Shown here: in pieces, positions 56,984-64,000 of the stretch | Numbering within the stretch: position 1 is the stretch's first letter | How the letters are laid out: every line of letters starts with the position of its first letter | From: Mesorhizobium sp. B2-1-8 | Lineage (GTDB): Bacteria; Pseudomonadota; Alphaproteobacteria; Rhizobiales; Rhizobiaceae | Length of the DNA: 64,000 nucleotides | NCBI RefSeq assembly: GCF_006442545.2 | Contig: NZ_CP083952.1 | Span: forward strand, 4,069,501 to 4,133,500 | Reading direction: 5' to 3' | Program-made: the position numbers and the translations under genes | Notes under the pieces: generated by a model | The model's input: only the letters and a program-made list of their open reading frames with translations | What the model was told of the DNA's origin: nothing | Databases searched by the model: none

Positions 56984-57783
56984 TGCTCGTCGACAGCCAT
57001 TGTCATCTGGACTTTCCGGACTTCGCCGAGGAGCGGGCGACCATTGTCGCCCGCGCCAAGGCGGCCGGCATCGGCCGTATGGTGACGATCTCAACGCGCG
57101 TGAAGCGGTTTCAACAAGTCCTTGAGATTGCAGAGACTTTCGACGAAGTCTATTGCTCCGTTGGCACCCATCCGCACAATGCCGCCGAGGAGCTCGACGT
57201 CACCGCTGCCGACCTTGTCCGCCTGTCCGCTCACCAAAAGGTGGTGGCGATCGGTGAAGCGGGGCTCGATTATTTCTACGACAAGGCACCACGCGATGCG
57301 CAGGCGCAGGGTTTTCGCGCCCATATCGCCGCCGCCCGCGAGACCGGGCTGCCTCTCGTCATTCATTCGCGCGACGCCGACGACGACATGGCCGCCATTC
57401 TCGAAGACGAGACAGGGAAGGGCGCCTTCCCTTTCATCCTGCATTGTTTTTCGTCGGGACGGCGGCTCGCCGAGGTCGGCGTGTCGTTAGGCGGCTATGT
57501 GTCGTTCTCGGGCATCCTGACTTTCAAGAACTCCGTCGAATTGCGCGCCATCGCCGCCGACGTGCCGCACGACCGGTTGCTGGTCGAAACCGACGCGCCA
57601 TACCTTGCGCCGGTACCGTTTCGCGGCAAGCGCAACGAGCCGGCCTATGTCGCGCAGACCGCCAAGGTTTTGGCGGAGACGATCGGCGTCACCGCGGCTG
57701 AAATCGCTGCGTTGACCACCGACAATTTCTTTCGGCTGTTTGGAAAGATGCCACGCCCGGACCAGCGGGCACCCGAGGCATGA
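56983..57783 (+). CDS. tatD: TatD family DNase/hydrolase
   Basis: The product has 266 residues. The metal-binding residues are visible: DSHCHLD (4-10), a Glu in GEAGLDYFYDK (about 87-97), HSRDADDDM (about 127), HCFSSG (about 153) and ETDAPYLAPVP (about 203-213). It is a metal-dependent TIM-barrel nuclease or hydrolase in the cytoplasm. The name TatD/YcfH-like is a family assignment. It is coupled to metG (1-base overlap) and to the MBL gene (4-base overlap). Confidence 0.93.
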   Translation: MLVDSHCHLDFPDFAEERATIVARAKAAGIGRMVTISTRVKRFQQVLEIAETFDEVYCSVGTHPHNAAEELDVTAADLVRLSAHQKVVAIGEAGLDYFYDKAPRDAQAQGFRAHIAAARETGLPLVIHSRDADDDMAAILEDETGKGAFPFILHCFSSGRRLAEVGVSLGGYVSFSGILTFKNSVELRAIAADVPHDRLLVETDAPYLAPVPFRGKRNEPAYVAQTAKVLAETIGVTAAEIAALTTDNFFRLFGKMPRPDQRAPEA

Positions 57784-58601
57784 GCGACCGGCTGCGCCTG
57801 ACCATTCTCGGCTCTGGGTCGTCGCCAGGCACGCCGCGCATCACCGGCGACTGGGGCAATTGCGACCCCGCCAATCCGAGGAACCGGCGCATGCGCACGG
57901 CCGCGCTTGTCGAGCGCATCGCCGCTAGCGGCAGCCGCACCACGGTCGTCATCGACACCGGGCCGGATTTCCGCGAGCAGATGCTGATGGCTTCAGTCAG
58001 GCGCATCGATGGGGTGATCTACACGCATCCGCATGCCGACCACATCCACGGCATCGACGATTTGCGCGGCTATGTGCTAGAACAACGGCATCGCATCGAC
58101 ATCCATGCCGACGAGCCGACCATGCTGCGGCTGCGCGAGGCGTTCGGCTATTGCTTCGAGACGCCGCCGGGCAGCTCCTATCCGCCGATCGTCGACGCCC
58201 ACATCATCGACCATGCCAGGCCGGTTGTGGTTGAAGGAGAGGGGGGTGCCCTCACCTTCGAGCCGCTGCCCCAGATCCATGGCGACATCATTTCGCTGGG
58301 TTTCCGCATCGGCGGGCTCGCCTACTGCCCCGATGTCAGCGACTTTCCCAAGACCACCGCCGAGCGGCTGCGAGGCCTCGACATGCTGGTCATCGACGCT
58401 TTGCAATACAACACGCATCCAAGCCATCTCTCGCTTGGCCAGGCGCTGGACTGGATCGAGGCGCTTTCGCCTGGGAACGCCGTGCTGACGCACATGCACG
58501 TGCCGCTCGATTACACCGCCGTGATGACCGAGACGCCTGACAATGTCGAACCGGCCTATGATGGCATGGTGATAGAAATCCCATACGAGTCAGAACGATA
58601 G
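57780..58601 (+). CDS. MBL-fold metallo-hydrolase (PhnP-like)
   Basis: The product has 273 residues with the metallo-beta-lactamase motif YTHPHADHIHGIDDL (about 80-94) supplying four metal ligands, and further ligands in YCPDVSDFP (about 182) and LTHMHVPLD (about 238). It resembles the PhnP/phosphoribosyl cyclic phosphodiesterase subgroup. The gene regularly follows tatD in alphaproteobacteria. The natural substrate is not established. Confidence 0.9.
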   Translation: MSDRLRLTILGSGSSPGTPRITGDWGNCDPANPRNRRMRTAALVERIAASGSRTTVVIDTGPDFREQMLMASVRRIDGVIYTHPHADHIHGIDDLRGYVLEQRHRIDIHADEPTMLRLREAFGYCFETPPGSSYPPIVDAHIIDHARPVVVEGEGGALTFEPLPQIHGDIISLGFRIGGLAYCPDVSDFPKTTAERLRGLDMLVIDALQYNTHPSHLSLGQALDWIEALSPGNAVLTHMHVPLDYTAVMTETPDNVEPAYDGMVIEIPYESER

Positions 58602-58730
58602 AGACAGCAGCTCAGCCGGCTGTTCCAGTCGCCGCTCGAACGTTGGACGATGGGTTCGAGGTCGTGAAGTGCCGGCATGGTGCCGTCACTGGCCGAAACC
58701 GCAGCAATTCTCGAGCTACGCCCCATGCGC

Positions 58731-58758
58731 TAGTTCCATAATCTATCTTATGCGACTT
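58731..58758. other. dif: dif-like XerC/XerD recombination site
   Basis: Read on the minus strand this is an 11-base arm AAGTCGCATAA, a six-base spacer GATAGA and an 11-base arm TTATGGAACTA; eight of 11 arm positions are complementary. The 11-6-11 plan and the CGCATAA...TTATG cores fit alphaproteobacterial dif sites as I recall them. It lies in a 316-base gene-free gap (58602-58917) in which nothing else was recognised. Confidence 0.55.
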
Positions 58759-58917
58759 TCTGCGAGCTGGTGCAGGTTGATGGCTCGCGCACCATTGGTA
58801 GTTCGAGAACCGCGGCCCCAAATGCGCCATGGCCGCGACCTCGAGGGGCAGCCAGCACGGGCCCGCGCCGGACAGCGCCAACAGACGGGCGGCAGCCATT
58901 TAATCTGTTTTGGAGTT

Positions 58918-59319
58918 CTAGATTTTCAGCGCCGTAGCATGTGCAATGAACGCTTCAATACTGTCCTTTGGGTAGCCAAGAAGAGTGCCTTCTATCCTCG
59001 CTAAATCATTCGTCGTGAAGACGTTAAAGGCCGCCCCGTTGCGACACATTCGTGAGATCATCTGGCTAAGCTTACAGCGCCACTCCTCTGTTGGCAGGCA
59101 GTAGCGACGTTCCTCAATAGAGGTTTCAGGATCAATATAGGAGAACTTGAGGATACGTCCATCATCGACAAAGGGTTTGAAATGCGCATCACCGATGTCT
59201 TCTGCATCCATACCAGGTTCTGCCGCGAACAACGCCATTGGTTTCTCGCCCTGGAGCATCATTTGCAGTTCGCGGCCATTATGCGGCCCAATGCCAGGCG
59301 GGGGTGTGCGTTTTGTCAT
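58918..59319 (-). CDS. Orphan protein of unknown function, lower GC
   Basis: The product has 133 residues starting MTKRTPPPGIGPHNGRELQM, with no signal peptide or membrane segment and a cysteine in RRYCLPTEEWRCK. I do not recognise a family. The base composition is visibly lower in GC than its neighbours, and it lies just beside the dif-like site, both signs of acquired DNA. It starts head to head with the DHFR-like gene with only eight bases between them, so its promoter must lie inside that gene. Confidence 0.65.
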   Translation of the reverse strand: MTKRTPPPGIGPHNGRELQMMLQGEKPMALFAAEPGMDAEDIGDAHFKPFVDDGRILKFSYIDPETSIEERRYCLPTEEWRCKLSQMISRMCRNGAAFNVFTTNDLARIEGTLLGYPKDSIEAFIAHATALKI

Positions 59320-59327
59320 GAGGCACC

Positions 59328-59852
59328 ATGGCTAAGCTCGTCTTCGGAATGAACCTGTCCTTGGATGGCTATGTCGACCACCAGGCATTTGGGCCCGATG
59401 CCACGCTCTTCCGTCATTGGATCGAGCACGTGCGCGGCCTGACGGGCAGCGTGTACGGTCGCGGCATGTATGAGGTCAAGCGCTATTGGGATGAAGACCA
59501 TCCGGAGTGGACGCCGGATTTACGCGAGTTCGCGGCGGCATGGCGACGGCAACCGAAATGGGTTGTCTCGCGCTCGCTGAAGTCGGTCGGCCCTAACGCC
59601 ACGCTTGTCGCTGATGACGCGGAGGCTGCGATACGCAGGCTGAAAGATCAGCTGACGGGTGAGATCTCCGTTTCCGGACCAGACCTGGCGCGAAGCCTGA
59701 CCGGTTTCATCGATGAGTATCGACTCTACTTCCATCCTGTCGTGCTCGGTCACGGCAAGCCGTTCTTCGCTGGTCCCCGGCCACCGCTCCGCCTCGTGGC
59801 CAGCGACCGGATCGGCAAGGACGTGGTCAGATTGACATACGTTTCTGCCTGA
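59328..59852 (+). CDS. Dihydrofolate reductase family protein (RibD C-terminal type)
   Basis: The product has 174 residues of the RibD_C/DHFR-like family: KLVFGMNLSLDGYVDHQ at the start, YGRGMYEVKRYWDE (about 43-56) and ISVSGPDLARSLTGFIDEYR (about 107-126). Many such proteins are NADPH-dependent reductases of unknown substrate in the cytoplasm. It starts with a gagg site four bases upstream that lies right beside the opposite gene's start. Confidence 0.87.
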   Translation: MAKLVFGMNLSLDGYVDHQAFGPDATLFRHWIEHVRGLTGSVYGRGMYEVKRYWDEDHPEWTPDLREFAAAWRRQPKWVVSRSLKSVGPNATLVADDAEAAIRRLKDQLTGEISVSGPDLARSLTGFIDEYRLYFHPVVLGHGKPFFAGPRPPLRLVASDRIGKDVVRLTYVSA

Positions 59853-60005
59853 TCAGGACCCTCAATGTCCCAGCCAAAAGGTGCCTCAAAGCCAAGACCG
59901 GCGGAACCCTCCGGACGGCGATTTCGGCAATGGAATCCGGCCAGCGAAGCAATTACCCTGTCCCAAACTGCTCATCAGGCTTCGGCTGGATTTCAAGGCA
60001 ATCAG

Positions 60006-60917
60006 ATGATCACTCGATCTTCCTTTCTCGGCCTGCCCGATCGCCTCGCCGATGGCACGGTGCCCCGTGCGGTGATCTTCGGTGCCGGTCACGGCAGCAC
60101 CTATCCCGGCAAAGACAGCGGCGGCCACGCCTTGGCCGCCGATGCCATCCGTGTTGCAAGCCAGGATGATGCCGAGCTCTTCGAGCATTGGGATTTCGAT
60201 CTCGGCGGCCCGTTGTTCGACGGCAGGCCGATCTGCTGCGTCGACGCCGGCGACATCCTGACCATCATGCATGACAATGCCGGCAACCGCGCCCGGATCG
60301 AGGCGAAGATGCGCGAAGTCCTGTCATTGCCCGCCGTGCCCATCCTGCTCGGCGGGGACGATTCCGTGGTCAGTCCCTTCCTCGCCGGCTTCGCGGATCA
60401 CGGGCCTGTCTGGATCCTGCAGATCGACGCCCATATCGACTGGCGTGACGAAGTGCATGGCGAACGCCACGGCTACTCCAGCCCGATGCGCCGGGCGAGC
60501 GAGATGGCGCATGTCGCCGGCATGGTGCAGGTCGGACTGCGCAGCGTCGGCAGCGCACGCCTCACGGAGATCGAAGCGGCGCGGCACTATGGCAGCCGTT
60601 TCGTCACCGCCCGCGAGGTCCACGCCCAAGGTGTCGAAGCGGCGCTCAGCCATATTCCGGAAGGCGCGCGGGTCGTCGTCACCTTCGACTGCGACAGTCT
60701 CGACCCAGGCTTCATGCCTGGCGTGGCCGCGCGTACGCCTGGCGGCCTCACCTATACGCAGGTCATCGATCTCATCGCAGGCCTCGGCAAGCGGGCGAGG
60801 ATCGCTGGATTCGATCTTGTCGAGTTCTATCCGCCAGCCGACATTGACGGCCTGTCGGCGCTCATCGCCGCGCGCCTTCTCGTCAATGTGATCGGCGCCG
60901 TGGTCCGGCAGGTTTGA
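60006..60917 (+). CDS. Ureohydrolase (agmatinase/arginase family) with changed metal motif
   Basis: The product has 303 residues. Metal-binding motifs are DAHID (141-145) and DCDSLDP (228-234), both canonical. The first motif is GGDDS (116-120) where most family members have GGDHS, so a manganese-ligand His is replaced by Asp. The family hydrolyses guanidino compounds to urea, for example agmatine or guanidinobutyrate. The exact substrate is not clear. The start 60006 has aagg upstream; the frame is open to 59865 without conserved sequence. Confidence 0.85.
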   Translation: MITRSSFLGLPDRLADGTVPRAVIFGAGHGSTYPGKDSGGHALAADAIRVASQDDAELFEHWDFDLGGPLFDGRPICCVDAGDILTIMHDNAGNRARIEAKMREVLSLPAVPILLGGDDSVVSPFLAGFADHGPVWILQIDAHIDWRDEVHGERHGYSSPMRRASEMAHVAGMVQVGLRSVGSARLTEIEAARHYGSRFVTAREVHAQGVEAALSHIPEGARVVVTFDCDSLDPGFMPGVAARTPGGLTYTQVIDLIAGLGKRARIAGFDLVEFYPPADIDGLSALIAARLLVNVIGAVVRQV

Positions 60918-60965
60918 AACCCGACCTGAGGTCGAATATGCCCCCTGTCCGGTCTGCAGGAAACT

Positions 60966-61850
60966 TTACCGAGGCCCCTGCTCCAGCCTGATCCGGTAAC
61001 TCAACGAACGCTTCGCGCCCGGCGCGATCAGCATCAGGCCCGGCTTGTCGATGAACTCTCCATCGAAATCCAGCGGGCTGGCAATGCCGTGCCAAGGCTC
61101 GATGCACAGGAACGGTGCGCCGCCGGGTTTGGACCAGATGCCCAGTTCCTGAAGTCCCTGCCACGAGACCTCAATCGCCGGACCGTGACCGGCGCCGTAG
61201 CGAATGCTGTTGCTGGCCGGCCGGTCCATGATCACGGCGTCGTCCTCGAAAAGCCCTTCGGAGAGCTCGAGGATATTGCCTTTGACAGGCGTTGGCTGCG
61301 GCGTCGCGGTGAGCAGGCCATCCTTCAGCCGGCGGATCGGCGCTGGCTCGTCATCGGAAAAGATCAGCCGATAATCCGTTTTGGCCACACCGGGCAGAAG
61401 TGGCCAGTTGAATGCCGGATGCGCCCCGATCGAGGCCGGCAACGGCTCGTCGCCGGTGTTGGTGATCTCTAATCCTATGTCGAGTTGACCCTCGCCCAGC
61501 GTATAGGTCACAGCCAGGCGGAATGCGAACGGGTAGTGCGTTCGGGTTTCCGCGTCATCGGTGAGCACCAGCGTGCAGGATCGAGGCCCCCTCTCCGCCC
61601 ACATAAACGGCTTGTCGCGGGCGAAGCCGTGCTGCGTCATCGGATAGGCCTGGCCGCGATGGCGCAGCTGATCGCCTTTCAGCCTGCCGACGATCGGGAA
61701 CAGCACCGGCGAATGGCGCCGCCAGGCCGGTCCGGCCTGCCACAGAAACTCAAATCCTTGCGCATCCCGCAGCGAAACCAGTTCGGCGCCCTGCCCGGCA
61801 ATGGTCGCCGATATGCCTTCGCCATGAAGCGTCAGGCTGTCCTGTTCCAT
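60966..61850 (-). CDS. Aldose 1-epimerase family protein
   Basis: The product has 294 residues of the galactose mutarotase fold (LacX/YeaD-like): QGAELVSLRDAQG, FPIVGRLKGDQLRHRGQAY (about 48-66) with the catalytic-region His, the second His in GAHPAFNWP (about 155) and the later Glu region CIEPWHG. It interconverts anomers of sugars. The start 61850 begins the conserved N-terminus and follows cgaggac. It is convergent to the ureohydrolase gene. Confidence 0.87.
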   Translation of the reverse strand: MEQDSLTLHGEGISATIAGQGAELVSLRDAQGFEFLWQAGPAWRRHSPVLFPIVGRLKGDQLRHRGQAYPMTQHGFARDKPFMWAERGPRSCTLVLTDDAETRTHYPFAFRLAVTYTLGEGQLDIGLEITNTGDEPLPASIGAHPAFNWPLLPGVAKTDYRLIFSDDEPAPIRRLKDGLLTATPQPTPVKGNILELSEGLFEDDAVIMDRPASNSIRYGAGHGPAIEVSWQGLQELGIWSKPGGAPFLCIEPWHGIASPLDFDGEFIDKPGLMLIAPGAKRSLSYRIRLEQGPR

Positions 61851-61987
61851 ATGTCCTCGCGGTTCGTCTGGCGTGGCCGGCAGGCTAGCAAATGGCAAGG
61901 CGTGAACTCAAGGCAGCGGACGCATTTGCCTTTCACACGGTCGCGATGAACGTTGACAGCGCCACCGGCCGGGCGCCGTCTCAAATG

Positions 61988-62017
61988 AAAAGTGGCCGGA
62001 GGTTTCCCTCCGGCCAC
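61988..62017 (-). terminator. Rho-independent terminator after the Bax-inhibitor-like gene
   Basis: Perfect 11-base arms GTGGCCGGAGG (61992-62002) and CCTCCGGCCAC (62007-62017) with a four-base loop; on the minus strand TTTT follows. Confidence 0.88.
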
Positions 62018-62052
62018 GGCATCATGGCAGCTGTTTCCAGCTATGGTCCGGA

Positions 62053-62769
62053 CTATTCCCGCTCGCCGGTGAAATTCAACAGCAGCTGGAAGATGTTGAT
62101 GAAGTTCAGATAGAGCGAGAACGCGCCGAAGACGGCAAGCTTCTGCCGCGACTCCGCATCGAAATTCTCCGCATACTGCTCCTTGATCGTCTGCGTGTCC
62201 CAGGCGGTCAGGCCGATGAACACGGCGATGCCGATCACCGAGATGGCGAACTGCAGCGCGGTCGAGCCGAGGAAGATGTTGACGATGCTGGCGATCACCA
62301 CGCCGATCAGACCCATGATCAGGAAGGACGAGAACTGGGTCAGGTCACGCCTGGTCGTGTAGCCATAGAGGCTGGTGGCACCGAACATGGTAGCGGCGAT
62401 GAAGAAGGTGCGCGCGATGCTGGTTCCGGTGAAGACCAGGAACACCGAGGCCAGCGACAGGCCCATGACGGCACAAAAGGCCCAGAACATTGCCTGCGCG
62501 CTTGCCGCCGACATGGTCTGCATCTTGAACGAGAACAGGAGCACGAAGGCGAGCGGCGCCAGCATCACCACCCATTTCAGCGGGCTGGAAAAGATCGGCA
62601 CATAGAGGGCGGGCGTCGACGACACCAGGAAGGCGACAAGGCCGGTAACCACCAGGCCGAGGCCCATATAATTGTAGACGCGCAGCATGTGCTGGCGCAG
62701 GCCCTCGTCATAGACGGCTCCGGTCCGGGCGCCCGCGCCGACGCGGTATCCAAGATTGGGCGTATTCAT
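62053..62769 (-). CDS. Bax inhibitor-1/YccA family membrane protein
   Basis: The product has 238 residues with seven hydrophobic segments; the C-terminal helix carries the family's acidic pair region. The segments GLGLVVTGLVAFLVSSTPAL, SLYGYTTRRDLTQFSSFLIM and TAWDTQTIKEQYAE are typical of the YccA/YbhL type. The proteins are pH-sensitive channel-like or FtsH-regulating membrane proteins. The ATG 62769 has aggag upstream. A terminator follows. Confidence 0.93.
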   Translation of the reverse strand: MNTPNLGYRVGAGARTGAVYDEGLRQHMLRVYNYMGLGLVVTGLVAFLVSSTPALYVPIFSSPLKWVVMLAPLAFVLLFSFKMQTMSAASAQAMFWAFCAVMGLSLASVFLVFTGTSIARTFFIAATMFGATSLYGYTTRRDLTQFSSFLIMGLIGVVIASIVNIFLGSTALQFAISVIGIAVFIGLTAWDTQTIKEQYAENFDAESRQKLAVFGAFSLYLNFINIFQLLLNFTGERE

Positions 62770-62793
62770 TTTCAGGTCTCCTTTGAGGATCGG

Positions 62794-63567
62794 TCAGTAA
62801 AGCGTTCTGGCGAGCGTTTCGGCGGCGCGGTCGAGATCGTGAACCTCGCTCTTCGCGACAACCGCGTAGGCGACATCGCCGATCTGGAAGTAGGCCGAGG
62901 AGATATCGCCGGAGGGCGCGACGGTCGGTTTGACCACATCGAAAGTGCCCGGCCGGATCGCGAACAGCGACACCAGGCCCATCTCCTTCGTTTCAACCGC
63001 AATTTCGACACTCGGGCCGAAGCGCGACGGATAGATCTGCACGTCGCGGACTTTCCAGTCCTTCGGCAGCGATGGCATGACGATGGCGGTGGCGGCGCGG
63101 ATCTCGCCGGCATTGTAATTGGGCGCCTCGGTCTGCGAGGGCATGTTTTCGCGCAGCAGCGTCGTCCTGTGTGCCTGTACCGCCTCGTCGACATAGGCGG
63201 GCGGCTGCGGCGAAGCGACCACCTTGGTCACCGACATCGGCCCGACAATGCCGTTTGCCAGCCAGCCGGCGGCAACGAAAGCGGCGACCGCCGCCGTGCG
63301 TTGCAACATGCCGAAGACTCGGCCCCGGCCAAGTCCCCTCTCCAGCCGCCGCGCGGCATCGGCAGTCGCGGGTCGCGCCACGCCCTCGGAGCCGGCCAGC
63401 GCCACGCGCAGTTCGTCGCGGATGCGCAGATCGGACATCACGCGCGCGGCCGCCTCCGGACGCGCGGACAGGAAAGCTTCGACCTCGATGCGGCGGCTAA
63501 CGTCGAGCTGGTCGTCGACATAGGCGTCGAGATCTGCGTCCGTAACCGGGTCCACAAGAGCGGTCAT
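62794..63567 (-). CDS. Anti-sigma factor (membrane)
   Basis: The product has 257 residues. The N-terminal 75 residues (VTDADLDAYVDDQLDVSRRI then EVEAFLSARPEAAARVMSDL) resemble the cytoplasmic sigma-binding domain of anti-sigma factors but without the zinc His/Cys set. One membrane helix (about 91-112) follows, then a periplasmic sensor domain. It should hold the cotranscribed ECF sigma factor until a signal arrives. Its ATG overlaps the sigma stop (ATGA). Confidence 0.85.
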   Translation of the reverse strand: MTALVDPVTDADLDAYVDDQLDVSRRIEVEAFLSARPEAAARVMSDLRIRDELRVALAGSEGVARPATADAARRLERGLGRGRVFGMLQRTAAVAAFVAAGWLANGIVGPMSVTKVVASPQPPAYVDEAVQAHRTTLLRENMPSQTEAPNYNAGEIRAATAIVMPSLPKDWKVRDVQIYPSRFGPSVEIAVETKEMGLVSLFAIRPGTFDVVKPTVAPSGDISSAYFQIGDVAYAVVAKSEVHDLDRAAETLARTLY

Positions 63568-64000
63568 GTGTCACCTCCCACGATCCTGAGATGATTTTTG
63601 CCCCGCGCCGGCGCCTCTTCCAGCTGGCGCAGGGCCGCGCGCGCCCTGCCGATACGCGACATCAGCGTGCCCAGCGGCACGCCACTGGCATTTGCCGCCT
63701 GCTGGTAGGAGAGCCCCTCGATGGCGACCAGATGCAGCGCCGAGCGCTGTTCTTCCGGCAGGCTGAAAAAGGCTTCGCGCACCTGCGCCAGGCGCACGGA
63801 ATGTTCCTGCGGCGCCGGCGTGCTGCCGTCGGCCAGATATCCGGCCTGTTCGAGACGTGCCGCTTCCGAGCGGCGCGTGCGCATGCGGTCGATGAAGGTG
63901 TTGTGGACGATCGACAGCAGCCATGCCCGCAGATTTCCGCCCGAGCGGAAGGTGCCGCGACGCTCATAGGCGCGCACCAGCGCGTCGTGCACGAGATCCT
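63564..64000 (-). CDS. ECF sigma factor (5' part missing)
   Basis: The 3' part of a sigma-70 family ECF gene: the visible 145 codons begin DLVHDALVRAYER (region 2) and include NLRAWLLSIVHNTFIDRMRT and region 4, EEQRSALHLVAIEGLSYQQA then NASGVPLGTLMSRIGRARAA. The start lies beyond the window edge. It is coupled to the anti-sigma gene by a four-base overlap. The regulon is unknown. Confidence 0.92.
   Translation of the reverse strand, partial: DLVHDALVRAYERRGTFRSGGNLRAWLLSIVHNTFIDRMRTRRSEAARLEQAGYLADGSTPAPQEHSVRLAQVREAFFSLPEEQRSALHLVAIEGLSYQQAANASGVPLGTLMSRIGRARAALRQLEEAPARGKNHLRIVGGDT

Overview
The window looks like a chromosomal segment of an alphaproteobacterium of the Rhizobiales, most likely Mesorhizobium or a close relative. 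The base composition is high in GC. Marker genes include a bacterial phosphatidylcholine synthase (pcs), an invasion-associated locus B protein, DUF930 and DUF2059 proteins, a YejA-type peptide-binding protein and a palindromic intergenic element of the Rhizobium mosaic (RIME) type. The genus is an inference from gene content and style, not from a marker tree. I see no insertion sequence, prophage, integrase or CRISPR array; this is mostly core chromosome with small accessory patches.

Layout. 1-3.3 kb: membrane part of a probable sensor kinase (cut by the window edge), thermonuclease, GST, Fe-S uracil-DNA glycosylase, Lrp regulator. 3.3-8.0 kb (minus): DUF3299 protein, AlkD, a beta-hydroxyacid dehydrogenase and a polar amino-acid ABC importer without its ATPase. 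8.2-12.5 kb: molybdenum cofactor genes mobB, mobA and moaA with a DMT exporter and two small secreted proteins. 12.7-20 kb: DUF971, PNPOx-like protein, a MarR/hydrolase divergent pair with a visible double operator, rhodanese, an SDR remnant, an L,D-transpeptidase and tRNA-Val. 20-31 kb: gph, rpiA, DUF2059, gor, mgtE, a fused ABC exporter, FrnE-type DsbA and YejA. 31-41.6 kb: IalB, hspQ, ubiquinone hydroxylase, a tightly coupled DUF2182-DUF1326-pcs operon, quinone reductase and a complete BMP-type nucleoside/sugar ABC importer. 41.6-50 kb: rimO, TerC, DUF930, a lone TfoX C-terminal domain, a DUF2161 nuclease-like protein, hydrolase, sterol-desaturase-like protein, a candidate small RNA, and a LysR/SDR divergent pair. 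50-58.6 kb: tRNA-Ser, then envelope and replication genes rlpA, a D,D-carboxypeptidase homologue, tmk, holB, metG, tatD and an MBL hydrolase, many overlapping by 1-4 bases. 58.6-64 kb: a dif-like site, a lower-GC orphan gene, DHFR-like, ureohydrolase, aldose epimerase, Bax-inhibitor-like protein, and an anti-sigma/ECF sigma pair running off the end.

How the genes work together. MobA/MobB/MoaA serve molybdopterin synthesis. RlpA, the L,D-transpeptidase and the carboxypeptidase homologue act on peptidoglycan. tmk-holB-metG-tatD-MBL is a translationally coupled housekeeping run. The most unusual items are the dif-like site beside a foreign-looking gene, the DUF2182-DUF1326-pcs coupling, a 23-base direct repeat bracketing the TfoX-C gene, a candidate sRNA with an orphan terminator, a set of strong hairpins before tRNA-Ser, and two enzymes with altered catalytic motifs (the carboxypeptidase homologue and the ureohydrolase). 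None of these amounts to a clearly new multi-gene system; each is given as a specific, testable observation.
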